Positions 43,585 through 52,234 of a DNA stretch of 64,000 nucleotides are shown piece after piece. How positions within the stretch are numbered: position 1 is the stretch's first letter; every line of letters begins with the position of its first letter. Under the pieces are notes generated by a model. That model ran no database searches. It was not told the DNA's origin and saw only the letters and a list, made by a program, of their open reading frames with translations. The position numbers and the translations under genes were made by a program. Origin of the DNA: GCA-001856825 sp021797855 (GTDB taxonomy: Archaea; Thermoplasmatota; Thermoplasmata; Thermoplasmatales; GCA-001856825); NCBI GenBank assembly GCA_027345195.1, contig DAHWIJ010000033.1, forward strand, positions 62,001 to 126,000, written 5' to 3'.

Positions 43585-44730
43585 TCAAAATTCCTCTATT
43601 TCTACATATTTCTTTACAATAATTTTCCTTTTTCTCAGTTCTTTAAACAGGAAATCAGGCTCAATGATTCCTTCTGGAGCATAGATACCGTTCTTCAGAG
43701 GATGAGTCTCTGCAAGATATCTGGCACCAATGGCCGCTGGTATCCCCGTCAGTCTCTTCATTCTATCTACGCCTGCATACCGTACCGTCATTCTTTTCCC
43801 TTTCTTCTTTCCTTTAACTTCGACCCAGAATGCTGACTTGTCCACCCCTCCGGCTTTGAATTGGTCAAGCGTATCATGAACAAAAGCAACAAGAAATTCC
43901 CTGGTTGATATTCTGGTTCCTTCTACTTCTACATACTTGTTTTCTGTGAGCCCTATGTCCGCAAATTGAGAAACTAGATGATTCTGCCAGTCAGGTATCA
44001 GCGCTCCTCTTACAGTCACTGTTTCAACTCCCTTGAGGAACCTGGGTATGGTTATGGGCTCCGGATGACCCGTAAAGTAGGTGTCCACCTTATTGATCGG
44101 ATCTGGAAAGTCGATTTCCCTATGGAACTGTCTTGCCGGCACTTTTACCAATTCTCCGTTGAGAAACATTGGTACATCCCCAGTAACTGCGTGAAAGGTA
44201 TGCTCTATGACGGCTTTACCTGCTGAATCGGCTGCACTTCCTACCCACGCGATATTTATTTCCTTGACACTATCCATCTGGTCATATCCATCCCTAGCAC
44301 AGACGTTAGTGATACCTGGGGTCCATCCCATTCCTACTATGATGCGCGCATTTACTTTTATATCTTTTTTACTGGCTATAAATACATCAGATGTAACGTC
44401 GTAGTCATCACAAATGTCCACGTAACCTACATCAACTGTCTTTACTATATCTGTGATTTTCTTCTCGAACCGGTAGAACGGTCCCACAGTATTAACGATA
44501 ACATCTGCTCCCTGTACTGCTTTTGCTAATTCCCGATTGTTGTTTACGTCAATCCTGAGGCCCTTTGCTCTTATTCCTTTCTTCTTAAGCGTTGAAATTG
44601 TGCTTTCGATTGACTTTTCGCTTATGTCGCCTACGACCAGTTCGTCAGCGCCATAGGAACCCAGGTCTTCAACAACCGAGGAACCCATGTCACCCGCTCC
44701 GCCTAGTACGAGAAATGATTTTGGCATCAT
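43585..44730 (-). CDS. Saccharopine dehydrogenase-like NAD(P)-dependent oxidoreductase
   Basis: About 381 residues. An N-terminal Rossmann domain (FLVLGGAGDMGSSVVEDL) is followed by ADVIVNTVGPFYRF, YVDICDDYD and GMGWTPGITNVCAR, all typical of the saccharopine dehydrogenase/lysine-ketoglutarate reductase-like group. Known members act in lysine, polyamine or carboxynorspermidine metabolism, but many archaeal ones are uncharacterised. ATG 44730 is preferred because the TATA-like ttcttaaata (44751-44760) lies about 25 bases upstream; ATG 44739 is also possible. First gene of the SCP2-permease operon. Confidence 0.82.
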   Translation of the reverse strand: MMPKSFLVLGGAGDMGSSVVEDLGSYGADELVVGDISEKSIESTISTLKKKGIRAKGLRIDVNNNRELAKAVQGADVIVNTVGPFYRFEKKITDIVKTVDVGYVDICDDYDVTSDVFIASKKDIKVNARIIVGMGWTPGITNVCARDGYDQMDSVKEINIAWVGSAADSAGKAVIEHTFHAVTGDVPMFLNGELVKVPARQFHREIDFPDPINKVDTYFTGHPEPITIPRFLKGVETVTVRGALIPDWQNHLVSQFADIGLTENKYVEVEGTRISTREFLVAFVHDTLDQFKAGGVDKSAFWVEVKGKKKGKRMTVRYAGVDRMKRLTGIPAAIGARYLAETHPLKNGIYAPEGIIEPDFLFKELRKRKIIVKKYVEIEEF

Positions 44731-44796
44731 TTGAATCATAGAATTTCCAATATTTAAGAATTCCTCGGATTATACGTCATTTCTGCTACTTCAGAG

Positions 44797-45036
44797 ATGG
44801 AAGATTTGGCTACAAATGTGAAATGCTTTAAATCTGAGCTGAAAAAATTACAAAGTTTCCGATCAAATTTTTCGGAAATGCCTAAGAAAAATCTACGTAC
44901 CAATCTAATGAAGAATTCAGTGGATTGGAATTATTTTAAAGGGGTTTCCAAAATAATCGAGAAGTGTAGAGTAGATTTGGCTAGGCCCAAGATTCACCTT
45001 GGGAGGCCATTTCCTTACTTGCCTGCTGATTACTGA
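44797..45036 (+). CDS. Possible small lysine-rich protein
   Basis: A 79-codon frame with a lysine-rich, helix-prone N-terminal half (VKCFKSELKKLQSF) that looks coding. A TATA-like gattatacg (about 44768-44776) lies 25 bases before the ATG. Its last 56 bases are antisense to the C69 peptidase gene, so the C-terminal third may be an accident. I do not recognise it. Confidence 0.35.
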   Translation: MEDLATNVKCFKSELKKLQSFRSNFSEMPKKNLRTNLMKNSVDWNYFKGVSKIIEKCRVDLARPKIHLGRPFPYLPADY

Positions 45037-46204
45037 TCATACTCCTCTGTCTTTTGACCCATATATTGTATAGAGATTTCTGATGCGCCTTTTCTTCTAA
45101 AGACCTACCGAGTTCTGCATCCAACCCTTCAAGATACTCATAGAATTCCCTGATTGTCGAGTCTTCTGGAGTGTGTTGACTCTCAAGAACTTTCATGATA
45201 CGAGAGAATCTTGTAAATACTTCTTCCTGTATGACTGATACTTTAGATCTATAATTTTCATAAGCATCTGGAGAGCCTTCGAACAATTTCAGATGTTGTA
45301 ATTCTGCTTTTTCCCAAAATCCCTTTTCCTTCAAGGGAGAACTGAGAATCACACCATTTTTGAAAATTATTGGCCTGTAGAGTGAGACACAAGGGCTGCT
45401 CGTATATGTGGTCCAAACAGTGATAAAATCCTTTCTTAACTCAGCGACAAAAGAGTTTACCGTTTGATCCCTCCTAGAGAGGAATCCGCCGTGCATGCAT
45501 ATGTCCTTGTTGTTTCCGTTCTTGGGATGAATGAATCCCTCGTGGTGCGACTTCATTATTCCTATGATGTCGCGGACATCTCCGGTCTTCTCTATCAAAG
45601 AGAAAGTCTTCTTTTGCCTGATATATCCTTTTCCTAGTGTGGTATAAAAATAGTTCAGTCCGTACCTTTTCACAGATGGGAAATTTGATATCGACCCGAA
45701 ATTCTTGATTTCCTTTACTTCGTGCTCTCTCCCCTCTGTTTCTAGGATAAATGCCTCATTCATGTCAGTAATTAAGAAGGAATTGTCATAATACAAACCT
45801 GTTGTATGACTGTTTGACCCGCCTATGCCATATGATTCAACATATTCCCTCATAACTTCAGTAGCATGACGGGCTGATTTCCCTTTCTCGAGTCCCAATC
45901 TCAGAAGGTCCATGCCAAGAAGGCTCCTAGTCTTTTTCTTGCTCCTTGAGAAAATTGCCTCATTACCAATTGCGACCCCCTTCTCGCTTACCCCCATTTC
46001 AGCCCCCCACATCCAGTAAGGCCTGGATATGATCACAGCGTTAGCTGGAGCGTTAAAATCCACCTGGATGTATGTTGCATTTACCTTATCCTGAAAGTCA
46101 ATTCTTGGGTAATATTCTACATACTGTGCTTCCGAAGGTTCCCGATCACTATTTTTGGCGAAATATGTCGAGGTCTTGTTTATTTTGCAGATTGTGTCAC
46201 ACAT
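44981..46204 (-). CDS. C69-family peptidase / secernin-like Ntn hydrolase
   Basis: 407 residues. The start MCDTICKI places Cys2 as the N-terminal nucleophile, exposed after Met removal, as in family C69 dipeptidases and secernins. FAKNSDREPSEAQ, then SRPYWMWGAEMGVSEKGVAIGNEAIF, and MDLLRLGLE match this group. It would hydrolyse dipeptides or amide bonds; in its neighbourhood of sugar genes it might act on aminoacyl- or peptidyl-sugars. It is divergent from the sugar transporter gene at 46297. Confidence 0.87.
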   Translation of the reverse strand: MCDTICKINKTSTYFAKNSDREPSEAQYVEYYPRIDFQDKVNATYIQVDFNAPANAVIISRPYWMWGAEMGVSEKGVAIGNEAIFSRSKKKTRSLLGMDLLRLGLEKGKSARHATEVMREYVESYGIGGSNSHTTGLYYDNSFLITDMNEAFILETEGREHEVKEIKNFGSISNFPSVKRYGLNYFYTTLGKGYIRQKKTFSLIEKTGDVRDIIGIMKSHHEGFIHPKNGNNKDICMHGGFLSRRDQTVNSFVAELRKDFITVWTTYTSSPCVSLYRPIIFKNGVILSSPLKEKGFWEKAELQHLKLFEGSPDAYENYRSKVSVIQEEVFTRFSRIMKVLESQHTPEDSTIREFYEYLEGLDAELGRSLEEKAHQKSLYNIWVKRQRSMISNQQASKEMASQGESWA

Positions 46205-46296
46205 TTGTATTCAGATACCAATAAGTGAAATTCCCGTATTTAATTCCTGTGAAAAAATAGAATATTAGTTATACATGTAAATGATGATTAGTTAAT

Positions 46297-47625
46297 ATGG
46301 CTAAATTGCCGATTTCTAAAAAAATTACCTACGGCATTGGTCAGCTTTCCTATAATACGCCTGCATTCTTCCTTTCGGCCTATATCTACATCTTCTACTC
46401 CCCCCTACAGGGCAGAGCTTTGCTTTCTGCCTATGTAGTAGGCATTTCTGTTTTCCTTGGAACTTTAGTCCAAGCACTTGCCAATCCATTTATCGGGAAC
46501 TGGAGCGACAAGTCCACTTACAGGATGGGGAGGAGGAAATTCTTCCTACTGACTGGCTTTATTCCCCTTTCAATCTTTTTCGCCCTTATTTGGGCCCCGT
46601 TCACTACAGGCATAAGTCTTGCAATCCTGCTTACTTTCTACTTACTGGCTTACAACTTTTTGTTTGCATACGTCGTACTGCCATATCTTTCATTGATCCC
46701 TGAGCTTACTACTGACTCCCATGACAGGGTTGTTCTGACTACGATTTCTGCCTATTTTGGAATATTCGGGATAATCCTTGCATCCGTTCTTCCACTAATC
46801 CTCTTTATCTTGAAGTTCAGCTATACCTTTGTTGGTACCGTTATTGCCGTAATAATGCTAGCTTCTCTTCTCACGGTTATTGTAAGCATCAAGGAGAACC
46901 CAACAGGTCAGATTGTCCCGAAAAAATACTCAATAGCGATGGCATTCGTGCAGACGTTTAAGAACAAGACATTTGACAGGTACATAATTGCTTATCTTTT
47001 CTTTCAATTTGGTTTTTACTTTTTCCTATCCTCACTGGGGTATTTCGTCGAGAGAATTGTCCTCCCGGGAAATCCAAGTTACAATAGTTATGTCGGTTTG
47101 TTTACGCTAGTCGCTGTACTCGCTACCATAATTTTTTCACCTCTTATGGTGAGATTTTCAAGGAAAAATGGAGAAAAGAATGCATTTATCATATTCACAG
47201 CTCTCCTAGGGGTCGCAATGATTCTCACGTTCTTCGTTGGATTCATACACGTAATAAGCAACCTACTCCAAATGGCCTTGATTATGGTATTCTCTGGACT
47301 GGGTCTCACATCCTATTTCATCCTACCAAATGCAATTGTTTCCGAGATAATCGATGAGGATGAGGTCCTGACGGGCTATAGGAGGGAGGGCATGTATTTT
47401 GGTGTCCAAGGACTGCTGGAGAGAATCCCGTCTGGTCTATCTGGGTTTGTGCTGGGGTTATGGATAACTTACATTTACGCGCCAACTGACAATCCATTGT
47501 ACATAAGGGCTTTGGCTCTTATAGGGGGGGCATTTACCATCGCAACCGCAATAACATTCCTATTCGTTCCGTTAAAACAAGGTATAAAAGCAAAGGGGAT
47601 GAGTGAGGCGGGAAGTGGCAGGTAA
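46297..47625 (+). CDS. GPH/MFS-type sugar (glycoside) symporter
   Basis: 442 residues, twelve helices. ANPFIGNWSDKSTYRMGRRKFF is the signature loop between helices 2 and 3 of the glycoside-pentoside-hexuronide family (MelB, XynP). FSGLGLTSYFILPNAIVSEIIDEDEV and GYRREGMYFGVQG are typical of the second half. It should import oligosaccharides or glycosides for the enzymes encoded around it. A TATA-like agttatacat 26 bases before the ATG suggests a leaderless mRNA. The downstream PHP gene overlaps its 3' end. Confidence 0.9.
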   Translation: MAKLPISKKITYGIGQLSYNTPAFFLSAYIYIFYSPLQGRALLSAYVVGISVFLGTLVQALANPFIGNWSDKSTYRMGRRKFFLLTGFIPLSIFFALIWAPFTTGISLAILLTFYLLAYNFLFAYVVLPYLSLIPELTTDSHDRVVLTTISAYFGIFGIILASVLPLILFILKFSYTFVGTVIAVIMLASLLTVIVSIKENPTGQIVPKKYSIAMAFVQTFKNKTFDRYIIAYLFFQFGFYFFLSSLGYFVERIVLPGNPSYNSYVGLFTLVAVLATIIFSPLMVRFSRKNGEKNAFIIFTALLGVAMILTFFVGFIHVISNLLQMALIMVFSGLGLTSYFILPNAIVSEIIDEDEVLTGYRREGMYFGVQGLLERIPSGLSGFVLGLWITYIYAPTDNPLYIRALALIGGAFTIATAITFLFVPLKQGIKAKGMSEAGSGR

Positions 47626-48529
47626 GGTAACCTACTTACAGGCACATTGCCATTCAAGATATTCAATCAATAGGCTGAGTGGAGAAGGTGTATTCAACAA
47701 GATCATTTGGCCTATAGAACGGCAATTCTTGAGAATCTTGATGAGCAGTCCTGAGCATCTAAAAAAGTTAGCCGAAAAGAATGGTATAAGATTCGTGGCA
47801 GTGACAGATCATAACACCCTCCCCCCAATAGCTGAGGAAGATGATACCCTAATAGCAAGCGAGGAGTGGGGTCAGACAAAAGGTCACGCAAACTTCATCA
47901 GCTTAGGCAAACCAATCGATCCGGAGTGCGGTTTCTTCAAAAATAAGGCCCCCGAAAACCCCAAAAATTTCTTTGAAGCGACCTCCGATGCTAAAAAACA
48001 GGGTGCTTTCGTTTCTATAAACCATCCATTCAAGAGAGACGCATGGCTATGGGGAGACGAAAGTTACAATCTTGCCAATGCGCTAGAAATATGGAATGGT
48101 GAATGGAATGAAGAAAATCTCAGAGCACTGCGGCTTTGGCAGGAGCTGCTGGTGAAAGGGTCAAGAATATGGTGCTTCTCCGGTAATGATTTCCACGTGA
48201 ACCATCTCTACAAAATAAATTCTCAGGTGATTGCTCTTATGAGTGCCACCAACAAGATTTCCCTTTTGGAAAACCTCAAGGATGGTAGATTTTCAATTGC
48301 AAGGGATGTCCATAGTCCAGTTGTATTTCTATTAGACAATTTATATTACAAAATCGAAAATTATACCGATAACCTTAATCTTCGAACTGTGTCAGCGACC
48401 CGTTCTTTAGAAGAAAGCAATCCAAATAATGAAGGTCGGATTGAAACTAGACCCGATGACAAATTTATCAGACTAGAGCTCTGGAAGGAGAATCTTCCGT
48501 TAAGCTTTACTAATCCGATCTTTCTCTGA
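47603..48529 (+). CDS. PHP-domain metal-dependent phosphoesterase-like protein
   Basis: About 308 residues. Metal-binding motifs in PHP order are QAHCHSRYS near residue 13, VTDHNTLPP near 70, SINHPFKRDAWLWG near 150 and GNDFHVNHLY near 195. PHP enzymes are phosphatases or phosphodiesterases with a trinuclear centre. Its GTG (47603, or 47615 preceded by GAGGCGGGA) lies inside the transporter 3' end, so the two are coupled. It converges with the next gene, overlapping by 30 bases. Possible role: removing a phosphate from a sugar intermediate. Confidence 0.82.
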   Translation: MRREVAGKVTYLQAHCHSRYSINRLSGEGVFNKIIWPIERQFLRILMSSPEHLKKLAEKNGIRFVAVTDHNTLPPIAEEDDTLIASEEWGQTKGHANFISLGKPIDPECGFFKNKAPENPKNFFEATSDAKKQGAFVSINHPFKRDAWLWGDESYNLANALEIWNGEWNEENLRALRLWQELLVKGSRIWCFSGNDFHVNHLYKINSQVIALMSATNKISLLENLKDGRFSIARDVHSPVVFLLDNLYYKIENYTDNLNLRTVSATRSLEESNPNNEGRIETRPDDKFIRLELWKENLPLSFTNPIFL

Positions 48530-50107
48530 CCAATTTATCAGCGATTGTACGAGAAACGCAGAGGAGCCTGGAAAATGAATACCAGTCGCACATTTACCTG
48601 TCGTTTCATCTATTGTCTCACAACTGATCCCGCCATCCAACGGTATCCCTTTAATCAGAGACTGATCTGCATAACCTGATAAGATCTCCGTAGCGTATTC
48701 GTGCATCCACGGATGTCTGACGTGCCTGTTTCCGTAACCTCTAAACCTTCCCTCAATCCTGAAATAGTTCTTATCTGATTTGATCCAGTTGAGTGTATTT
48801 CTCATCACCTCCGAGTCTTTTTTTATGAAGCCTAAATAAGGGAGGAGCAGAAGAGAACCAGTGGGATCATCATAGAATTCGTAATTTCCATTCAGGTCAG
48901 ACGAGTAACAGAACATGCCTTCTTTAACCATCTCTCTCATTGTATCCTCTCTAATCTTGTTAGAGTATTCCAGATAAGACCTGTCCAAAGTAGTTTCGCT
49001 AATTTTAGAACCGTACTTTCTGATCGAGTACCAAAGAGCAACATTGTCGAATGTTACATATGGGTAAGTTACAGGGTCATCGGAACTGTTGAGATAGGTA
49101 CTAAAAAGATTGAATCTGTCGCTCTTTCTCGCTACCAGAATGTCCATTAGTTCATTCGCTAATACAATGGACCTTTCTGGATCTATGATTTTATAATGTA
49201 CCGCCCTCTCCAAGATTAGGAAGTAAAAAGACAGCTCATCTAGCTCAAACCCATCATATAGAATCCTCCCGTCCAGATAAAGAGCGTGTATGCCTTTATT
49301 TTTCCAGTACTTGTTTAGCAGAAGACTTATCAGTTCCTTTCCCCTGTTATTATCATATTTCTCGATAACAGGAAGAGTCCAGAAAATGAAGTCCCTTGCC
49401 CAGAATCCTCCTGAAACGTAATATTTAGGGCTTTTGGATGCCATTATACAGTTATCCTCTTGATCAATGCAAATTGAGTTCGAGTAAAACAGTGAAACAA
49501 ATATATTGTCTCTTAAGAGCTTCCATTCTGTCTCTTCAAACCTACTTAGAAATTTTTCTGTTTCCGTTTGCAGGCTTTGCTCCCCCAACCTGGCGAGGTG
49601 TATACTGTTCAATATCGCTCGATCTGGTGTGTCTCCGATTCCGATAAAACAACCGTTGTCGGTTTCCTTGAAGGCAATTGAAGGAAGATGCTTTCCCACG
49701 GATGCATAATATGCAGGTAAATCTGACCAATTCGTTCGCAAGATTTCTACGTGTCTTTGGATTTCCCAGAATATTTTGGAATAGGCCTCCACCTTTAATC
49801 CCTTACTGATACGTTTCCCAGCGTAAAAGCCAGGTTTTCGAGGTGGTATAACGATTTTTACGTCCTTCTCCTTTGATGATAGACCTATCCATCCTTCGCC
49901 GCTGAAGTCTTCTTCAGACAAAAAGTTGTTTATCTTAAAACATACGAGACATGATTCCGAGCAGAGTGGAAAGCAGACTTCTAAGACATTCCTCCTTATT
50001 AATATGGAAAGGAAATAATTCCCAGAAATTCTATAATTCTGCTCTCTAACTTCTTTTGGGGAAGTTATTAATAACCCTTTGTTCGTTGTACCAAGGTCAG
50101 ATTTCAA
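48500..50107 (-). CDS. Six-hairpin glycosidase-like protein
   Basis: 535 residues, cytosolic. An N-terminal beta-rich part (about 1-170) precedes an (alpha/alpha)6-type domain. The order GGFWARDFIFWTLPVI, DGFELDELSFYFLILERAV, DDPTGSLLLLPYLGFI and HPWMHEYATEILSGYA recalls six-hairpin glycosidases (GH15/GH63/GH125-like), where ARD and DE supply substrate-binding and acidic residues. No exact family can be named. It starts at TTG 50107, overlapping the nitrilase-like gene by 11 bases. It probably acts on an imported glycoside. Confidence 0.65.
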   Translation of the reverse strand: MKSDLGTTNKGLLITSPKEVREQNYRISGNYFLSILIRRNVLEVCFPLCSESCLVCFKINNFLSEEDFSGEGWIGLSSKEKDVKIVIPPRKPGFYAGKRISKGLKVEAYSKIFWEIQRHVEILRTNWSDLPAYYASVGKHLPSIAFKETDNGCFIGIGDTPDRAILNSIHLARLGEQSLQTETEKFLSRFEETEWKLLRDNIFVSLFYSNSICIDQEDNCIMASKSPKYYVSGGFWARDFIFWTLPVIEKYDNNRGKELISLLLNKYWKNKGIHALYLDGRILYDGFELDELSFYFLILERAVHYKIIDPERSIVLANELMDILVARKSDRFNLFSTYLNSSDDPVTYPYVTFDNVALWYSIRKYGSKISETTLDRSYLEYSNKIREDTMREMVKEGMFCYSSDLNGNYEFYDDPTGSLLLLPYLGFIKKDSEVMRNTLNWIKSDKNYFRIEGRFRGYGNRHVRHPWMHEYATEILSGYADQSLIKGIPLDGGISCETIDETTGKCATGIHFPGSSAFLVQSLINWSEKDRISKA

Positions 50108-51098
50108 GCTCTACAACACCTTCGTCAAATGCCAATTCTCTGTCAATAACGGTGCTCCTTTCTACATACTCGGTCGGATCGAATTCCTCTATGCCTAAAA
50201 TCGAATGGAAGCCGGTAGAAGGCTGATTTCCGATATATGACATTTTGGTATCTCCCATTTCTGCTTTCTTTGTTATGCTTGATTGGCCCTCAAACCTGAT
50301 TTCCATCAAATTTCCTACCATCATTGGATTGATTACATTCTTGACCCGCTCAATTCTCTGATTGATATAGTACGCTGAATCCATCCATTCTTCTGGCTGC
50401 CATCTTCCATTACTAAGGATTGAATTCCACTTTCCTGGGTTTGCATCTGGCTGAATTATTATCTCAGCCTTTTCAAGCCTCGAAATATATTGTGGAGTAA
50501 AGGCATCCATACTTATAGCTATACCAATTTTCCTTCCTTCGATTTCAAAAGTTGAAACATCCGAGATATTTCCAGGAGAAATTCCCAAGTTAATTTCCAT
50601 GGGAGTCAAAAAAACCTTATCTTGACGGAAAATGAGCTTACCAGAGGGATTAAAGACGAAAGCACTGTTGTTCACCTTAAAACTGTCTGGCTCCCATTGT
50701 TTTTCTCCCTTTCTAAATCTGGACATGTTGTTGCACGCAACGGTGTATACCCCATACTTTGCTGATAGGGACGAGAACGTGTCATAAAAGTAATTCACGA
50801 ATCTATCAGTAAGGGAAAGAAAGATTGCAGACACAAAATTTTCAATTTCATTATTTTTAGCAATTGCATCTATTCTCTCCTGGTCTTTAGAATAGAGAAG
50901 TTGGATGGCCTCCGAAGTGGTGCTTGCTCTTATTCCAAAAAATGCAACTAGAAGACCTACGTCTTCTGGGAATATCAAAGTGTCTCCCTTGTTACACTTC
51001 CTATAGAATTTCTCGACGTGTGAGCGGAAGTTACCAGTAAAGTCGCTTTCTTCAATTTTGAACTGCACGCCAAGAAATCTCATAGGGATTGTATCCAT
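50097..51098 (-). CDS. Nitrilase-superfamily protein with Ser in place of the catalytic Cys
   Basis: 333 residues of the carbon-nitrogen hydrolase fold. Catalytic Glu is at FPEDVG (E45) and Lys at FRQDKVFLTP (K161). The nucleophile motif, usually GxxICYD, reads IGIAISMDAF with Ser196 (AGT at 50511-50513) instead of Cys. The rest, such as AEIIIQPDANPGKW, is well kept and no frame damage is seen, so a changed reaction or a binding or regulatory role is more likely than decay. It is divergent from the sugar kinase gene and overlaps the glycosidase-like gene by 11 bases. Confidence 0.82.
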   Translation of the reverse strand: MDTIPMRFLGVQFKIEESDFTGNFRSHVEKFYRKCNKGDTLIFPEDVGLLVAFFGIRASTTSEAIQLLYSKDQERIDAIAKNNEIENFVSAIFLSLTDRFVNYFYDTFSSLSAKYGVYTVACNNMSRFRKGEKQWEPDSFKVNNSAFVFNPSGKLIFRQDKVFLTPMEINLGISPGNISDVSTFEIEGRKIGIAISMDAFTPQYISRLEKAEIIIQPDANPGKWNSILSNGRWQPEEWMDSAYYINQRIERVKNVINPMMVGNLMEIRFEGQSSITKKAEMGDTKMSYIGNQPSTGFHSILGIEEFDPTEYVERSTVIDRELAFDEGVVELEI

Positions 51099-51180
51099 AA
51101 GCGTCTAAAAATCTTTCTTTTTCATTGTGGATGGGTATATAAAATTAAAGAGATGGAATGGATTATCTCAAGGGATTCTT

Positions 51181-52203
51181 ATGATTATAGCCGTTGATGG
51201 AGGTGCAACAAAAACTCTTGGCCTAGTTTTCGACCCAAATGATCTGAAAGTCAAAGGATTAGGGCTTGCCGGCCCAACCAACCTTACTACGGTTTCCAAG
51301 AGGGAAATAGTTTCAAATTTGGAAAAAGTCATACTTGAATCTTGCCAGAGCGCGCGCATTGATGTTGGAGAATTGGAGAGAGGCCTCTTTGGTATAGCAG
51401 GAGTCGGAGATTCAGAAAAAACCACAAGATTTGGTAAAGAGACCGTCTCAAGACTAACTGGGAGACACGATTTCCAGGTGATTAATGATGGCCTCCCAGC
51501 CTATGTAATGGCCAATCTTTATAATGACGGAGTTGTGTTTGCAGCCGGAACAGGAAGTGTCTGTTTCTTCAAAAGGGGGAAGAGAATAGAGAGGAAAGGT
51601 GGCTGGGGTTGGTTTTCAGGTGATGATGGATCGGCTTCCTGGATCGCCAAGAGGGGACTTAACTTAGCAACTAAGGAATTCGATGGCATACTTAAACAGA
51701 GACTTCTTTCCAAAGAGGTTGAGGACTATTTTAATTGCGGATTCAGGGATGCCATATCTCTTGCTGAGACGAAGACTGACAAGAGATTCATTTCAGGGTT
51801 TGCCCCAAGCGTCACAAAATTGGCATCTCATGGATACCTGCCAGCTATTTCTATAATGGAGGAGTCCGCCGAATATGTTTCATCTTTAATAAATTCTTTA
51901 GTCTCGAAATTTTCTGGATCTCCGAGAATTTCAATAGTTGGTGGAACAATGATGGCAGGGAATTTCTATATAGATATGATAAGAAAAAAAATTGGTCACA
52001 AATTGAACATTTACTACGGATATCAGGTTGCTTCAGGAGGATTGCTGCATCTCATGAACGAGATGGGGCACAGACCAACTTTTGAATTGCGGGATTCGAT
52101 TCTCGCGCAAATCGATGAATTGCTGTACAGGAAAAGCAAGAGAGAGATTAGACTGTTCTTGAATTTCGACAAGGAATGGAAAACTCTGCATACCGGGTTA
52201 TGA
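51181..52203 (+). CDS. BadF/BadG-type sugar kinase (N-acetylglucosamine/glucosamine kinase-like)
   Basis: About 340 residues of the ASKHA ATPase fold. IIAVDGGATKTLGLVFD is the phosphate-1 loop, FGIAGVGDSE follows, and AAGTGSVCFF is phosphate-2; GWGWFSGDDGSASWIA is typical of eukaryotic/archaeal GlcNAc kinase-like members. It would phosphorylate an amino sugar with ATP. ATG 51181 is used because the TATA-like tatataaaat (about 51136-51145) would start transcription near 51162; the 18-codon longer frame includes part of that promoter. The same AT-rich box may also serve the divergent nitrilase-like gene. Confidence 0.85.
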   Translation: MIIAVDGGATKTLGLVFDPNDLKVKGLGLAGPTNLTTVSKREIVSNLEKVILESCQSARIDVGELERGLFGIAGVGDSEKTTRFGKETVSRLTGRHDFQVINDGLPAYVMANLYNDGVVFAAGTGSVCFFKRGKRIERKGGWGWFSGDDGSASWIAKRGLNLATKEFDGILKQRLLSKEVEDYFNCGFRDAISLAETKTDKRFISGFAPSVTKLASHGYLPAISIMEESAEYVSSLINSLVSKFSGSPRISIVGGTMMAGNFYIDMIRKKIGHKLNIYYGYQVASGGLLHLMNEMGHRPTFELRDSILAQIDELLYRKSKREIRLFLNFDKEWKTLHTGL

Positions 52204-52234
52204 GTTGAGCTTTGCTTACCCTTATAAGGTAAGG

